A stretch of DNA of 64,000 nt from Acidomonas methanolica (lineage in GTDB: Bacteria > Pseudomonadota > Alphaproteobacteria > Acetobacterales > Acetobacteraceae). Made by a program: the position numbers and the translations under genes. Position 1 is the first letter of the stretch, and each line of letters begins with the position of its first letter. This document shows positions 61,210-64,000 of the stretch, piece after piece. A model generated the notes under the pieces. That model had not been told where the DNA came from. It was given only the letters and a program-made list of their open reading frames with translations, and did not search any database. Location: positions 1 through 64,000 of the forward strand of contig NZ_SLZN01000004.1 in NCBI RefSeq assembly GCF_004346035.1, in the 5' to 3' direction.

Positions 61210-62598
61210 TCACAGCCCGGCCTTTTTCATGCGCCGTCTGTGGGCCGAGTTCGGGATGTCGAGGCTCTCGCGATATTTCGCGACGGTGCGCCGCATGATC
61301 GTGATGCCTTCGGCCTGAAGCGTTACGGTCAGCGCATCGTCGGAGAGCACGGCGTCCGGCGCTTCGGCGGCGATCAGGGCGCGGATGCGATGGCGGATGG
61401 CCTCGGCGCTATGGGTCTCGCCGTCGCCGTTTTCCGCCGCAAGAGCGGTGGAGAAGAAGGCGCGCATGGGGAGAACGCCGCGCGACGTGCCGATGAAACG
61501 CTGCGAGGTGACGCGGCTGACCGTGCTTTCGTGCAGCCCGGTGGCCTCGGCGATCTGGCGCAGGGTCAGGGGGCGCAGGCCCTGGACGCCACGATCGAGG
61601 AAATCATGCTGGCGGGCGACGATGGCGCGGGAAACGGCGAGGATCGAGCGGGATCGCTGGGTGAGTGCCCTGGCGAGAAATTCGGCATGGGAGAGACGCT
61701 CGCGCCCATAGCCGCGCGTGGCGGGTCGGCCGGAGAGCGCGGCGGCGAGGGTGCGGTCGATGCGCAGGCGCGGAAGGGTGTCGTCGTTGAGATCGACGCG
61801 CCATCCCGCGCCGTCGCGCCGGACGAGCACGTCGGGCAGGGCGGGCGCGCCGGCCGTCTCCGGCTCGAAGCCCGGCTTGGGATCGAGCGCGCGCAGCTCG
61901 GTCAGCATGTCGGCGAAATCTTCCTCGTCCACGCCGCAGCGGGCGCGCAGGCGGACGAGATCGCCCGTCGCGAGGAGATCGAGATGGTCGAGCAACGCCT
62001 GCATGGCGGGATCGAGCCGGTTGCGGGCGCGAAGCTGGGCGGCGAGGCATTCGGCGAGGCTGCACGCGAAGCAGCCCGGCGGGTCGAAGAGCATCATCGC
62101 GGCCCGGATGCGTTCGACCTCGCTGAGCGCCACGCCGAGCGCGGCCGCGAGTTCGGCGGGCGTGCCGTCCAGGCGTCCGGCCGGGTCGAGCATCGCCAGA
62201 AGGGCGGCGCCGATCAGCGTTCCGGCGGGGCCGAAGGCGGAGAGGCGGAGCTGCTCGTCCAGCCTTTCGCGCAGGGAGGGAGTCCGGGCGCGCTCGAACG
62301 GGCCGTCCCCGTCCTCGGGGATGATTCCGCCGCTGTCCTCGTCATGACGCAGCGTGTCGAGGGGAGCATCGCCAAGCCAGTCCTCGAGGCGGTCGGCCAC
62401 GCCGTCGGGCGTGTCGGCGGGATCGACGGCGACGCTGCCGAAGCCGTCGAGTTCCACCAGCGGATTGGTCTCAACCTCCTGAATCAGCCATTCCGCCGTC
62501 TCCAGGTTGCTTCGCTGGAGCAGGGCGATGGATTGCTGGAGGCGCGGCGTCATCGCGAGCGCCCCAGTTTGCCGCTGAAGGAAGCCGGGCGCCTGCAT
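61210..62598 (-). CDS. rpoN: RNA polymerase sigma-54 factor
   Basis: The 462-residue factor has the Gln-rich activator region (MTPRLQQSIALLQRSN, about 16-31), the core-binding middle, a helix-turn-helix (LTLRQIAEATGLHESTVSRVT) and the RpoN box near the C-terminus (MRRTVAKYRESL). Region II is acidic and short. It follows lptB on the same strand, the standard alphaproteobacterial order. The usual next genes hpf and ptsN are not found after it. Confidence 0.95.
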   Translation of the reverse strand: MQAPGFLQRQTGALAMTPRLQQSIALLQRSNLETAEWLIQEVETNPLVELDGFGSVAVDPADTPDGVADRLEDWLGDAPLDTLRHDEDSGGIIPEDGDGPFERARTPSLRERLDEQLRLSAFGPAGTLIGAALLAMLDPAGRLDGTPAELAAALGVALSEVERIRAAMMLFDPPGCFACSLAECLAAQLRARNRLDPAMQALLDHLDLLATGDLVRLRARCGVDEEDFADMLTELRALDPKPGFEPETAGAPALPDVLVRRDGAGWRVDLNDDTLPRLRIDRTLAAALSGRPATRGYGRERLSHAEFLARALTQRSRSILAVSRAIVARQHDFLDRGVQGLRPLTLRQIAEATGLHESTVSRVTSQRFIGTSRGVLPMRAFFSTALAAENGDGETHSAEAIRHRIRALIAAEAPDAVLSDDALTVTLQAEGITIMRRTVAKYRESLDIPNSAHRRRMKKAGL

Positions 62599-62606
62599 GG
62601 AGGGGG

Positions 62607-63395
62607 CTAGAGCGAGAAATTTTCCCCGAGATAGACGCGCCGCACGTCCTCGTTGGCGACGATCTCCTCGGGCGTGCCTTCCATCAGCACCTGTCCGCCA
62701 TGCATGATGTAGGCGCGGTCGATGACTTCGAGCGTCTCGCGGACATTGTGGTCCGTGATGAGCACGCCGATGCCGCGATCCTTCAGATGCGAGACGAGAT
62801 CGCGGATCTCGCCCACGGCGATCGGGTCGATGCCCGCCAGCGGCTCGTCCAGCAGGATGTAGTTCGGCTGGCTGGCGAGCGCGCGGGCGATCTCCAGCCT
62901 GCGCCGCTCGCCGCCGGAGAGCGCGAGCGACGGGGAGCGGCGGAGATGGGAGATGCCGAATTCCGCCAGCAATCCGTCCAGCATGGTTTCGCGCCGGGCG
63001 AAATCGGGCTCGACCACTTCCAGCGCGGCGAGGATGTTCTGCTCGACGTTCAGGCCGCGGAAGATGCTGGCTTCCTGCGGCAGGTAGCCGATGCCCAGCC
63101 GCGCGCGGCGATACATGGGCAACTGGGTGATGTCCGCGCCGTCCAGCGTGATCGCTCCGGTATCCGGCTGAACGAGGCCGACGATCATGTAGAAGCTGGT
63201 GGTCTTTCCCGCGCCGTTGGGACCCAGGAGGCCGACCGCCTCGCCGCGCTGGACGGAGAGCGAGACGTTCCGCACCACCGGGCGCTTCTTGTAGCTCTTG
63301 CCGATGCCGTGGGCGACCAGTCCGGGCAGGCTGGGGGCGGGCTGGGCGGTCAGGGTCTCCGCCTCGGGGTGGAGAATGGTCTCGATGTCGCTCAT
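62607..63395 (-). CDS. lptB: Lipopolysaccharide export ATPase LptB
   Basis: ABC ATPase that powers LPS extraction from the inner membrane with LptFG. Walker A GPNGAGKTT, signature LSGGERRRLEIARAL, Walker B YILLDEPLAGIDP and the switch His in VLITDHNVRETL. 262 residues, with an N-terminal extension of about 25. It overlaps lptA by 4 nt and precedes rpoN by 8 bp. Confidence 0.95.
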   Translation of the reverse strand: MSDIETILHPEAETLTAQPAPSLPGLVAHGIGKSYKKRPVVRNVSLSVQRGEAVGLLGPNGAGKTTSFYMIVGLVQPDTGAITLDGADITQLPMYRRARLGIGYLPQEASIFRGLNVEQNILAALEVVEPDFARRETMLDGLLAEFGISHLRRSPSLALSGGERRRLEIARALASQPNYILLDEPLAGIDPIAVGEIRDLVSHLKDRGIGVLITDHNVRETLEVIDRAYIMHGGQVLMEGTPEEIVANEDVRRVYLGENFSL

Positions 63396-64000
63396 GGCGT
63401 GGCGCTCTTGCCGGTGCCCGCGCTTTTACCCGTGCGCGGGGGGGCGCTGCTGCCGGCCTCGTTGGGGATGACCAGGCCCTCGATGCGCTGGCCGGCGGGC
63501 GGATTCATGACGGCCACGCCTGTCTTCATGTTCACGATCGCGGAGGCGCCGTTGTTCTGGTTCTGCCCGCTGGTGACATGGACATGGCCGATGAGCCGCG
63601 CGATCTGGGTCTTGAACATATAGACGCCGCGATCCCCCGTGGCGATCTCGTTGGGGGTGCGGAGCAGGACATGGCCCCAGCCATAGGCGCGGTCCAGCTT
63701 GGAGGTGCTTCCCAGCGGACCGTTATTATCGCCTCCCCCTTCCGCGCCGCCGCCCTTCGGCGCGGATGCGGGCGAGTCCGGCTCGCTGAAGGCGACCAGC
63801 ACGTCGGCGCGGACGCGCTTGCCGTCATTGGTGGTGACGGTGGCGTCGCCGCGTCCGACGGACATGTGTTCCTTCGAGTGATATTCCAGCACGTCGCGGG
63901 CGGTCATCACGTCGTTGGGCGTGGTGATCTTCAGCCCCTTGCCGGTCATGACCATGACGCCCTGATCCATGTCGTAGAGCGCCTTGTCGCCCCAGGCCTG
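63392..64000 (-). CDS. lptA: LPS transport periplasmic protein LptA (truncated by window end)
   Basis: The C-terminal 202 residues of an LptA/OstA-type beta-jellyroll protein that bridges the periplasm. The visible part has MVMTGKGLKITTPNDVMTARDVLEYHSKEHMSV and the strands around VYMFKTQIARLIGHVHVTSG, with a Gly-rich insert (KGGGAEGGGDNNG) and a basic Ser/Thr/Gly tail. The frame is open to position 64000, so the start and signal peptide lie beyond the window. Overlaps lptB by 4 nt. Confidence 0.85.
   Translation of the reverse strand, partial: QAWGDKALYDMDQGVMVMTGKGLKITTPNDVMTARDVLEYHSKEHMSVGRGDATVTTNDGKRVRADVLVAFSEPDSPASAPKGGGAEGGGDNNGPLGSTSKLDRAYGWGHVLLRTPNEIATGDRGVYMFKTQIARLIGHVHVTSGQNQNNGASAIVNMKTGVAVMNPPAGQRIEGLVIPNEAGSSAPPRTGKSAGTGKSATP

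Overview
The window looks like the chromosome of a high-GC alphaproteobacterium, most likely an acetic acid bacterium (Acetobacteraceae). The clues are the fused shikimate kinase/dehydroquinate synthase (aroKB), alphaproteobacterial gene orders (xerD-accA; rpoZ-rsh-acpS-lepB-rnc-era; pyrH-frr-uppS-cdsA-dxr-rseP-bamA-skp-lpxD-fabZ-lpxA-lpxI; rpmH-rnpA-yidD-yidC-yihA-argB; dapD-dapE; lptA-lptB-rpoN), and a Hint-domain repeat protein of a kind I associate with this family. Genus is not claimed. Most of the window is core housekeeping sequence with little mobile DNA: no rRNA, tRNA, insertion sequence, CRISPR array or prophage was seen.

Layout. 1-4427: an accessory two-gene unit, a TibC-type protein heptosyltransferase followed by a large protein of strand-loop-strand repeats with a C-terminal Hint domain. 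4508-7774: methylthioribose kinase with a Nudix-like partner, then a zinc-ribbon metallopeptidase. 7793-11565: a TonB-ExbB-ExbD energy-transduction operon with a candidate Fur box and an apparent frameshift in exbD, an endonuclease/phosphatase-fold exported protein and a beta-carbonic anhydrase. 11652-20381: alaS, a GtrA-like membrane protein, an OmpA porin, aroKB, xerD and accA. 20407-28602: mostly accessory or single-gene units (serine hydrolase, CinA-like protein, SMP-30 lactonase, GNAT-Nudix fusion, Rieske oxygenase, DUF815 ATPase, yajC, sodB, a degenerate UDG-like protein).

28599-46761 is a long stretch of information and envelope genes: NYN-domain protein, rpoZ, (p)ppGpp synthetase/hydrolase, acpS, lepB, rnc, era, pyrH, frr, then isoprenoid, phospholipid, outer-membrane assembly and lipid A genes up to lpxA. 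46758-52557 continues with lpxI, gloA, a 67-residue stand-alone DHp-like protein, the rpmH-yidC membrane-insertion cluster, yihA and argB. 52564-59798 holds a degenerate GGDEF protein, dapD/dapE, a membrane protein, a cytochrome c, truA/fmt/def and a small heat-shock protein. 59862-64000 holds DUF1150, an unknown protein behind a second candidate Fur box, rpoN, lptB and the truncated lptA.

The least ordinary parts are: the heptosyltransferase/Hint repeat pair, which has no beta-barrel and no visible signal peptide; a near-identical 375-bp repeat inside it; the broken exbD; two matching Fur-like boxes that link tonB energisation to an unknown Cys-rich protein; a kinase-less histidine phosphotransfer-like mini-protein; and a GGDEF domain whose signature is AHDHF. 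All family assignments were made by reading motifs by eye, without database searches.
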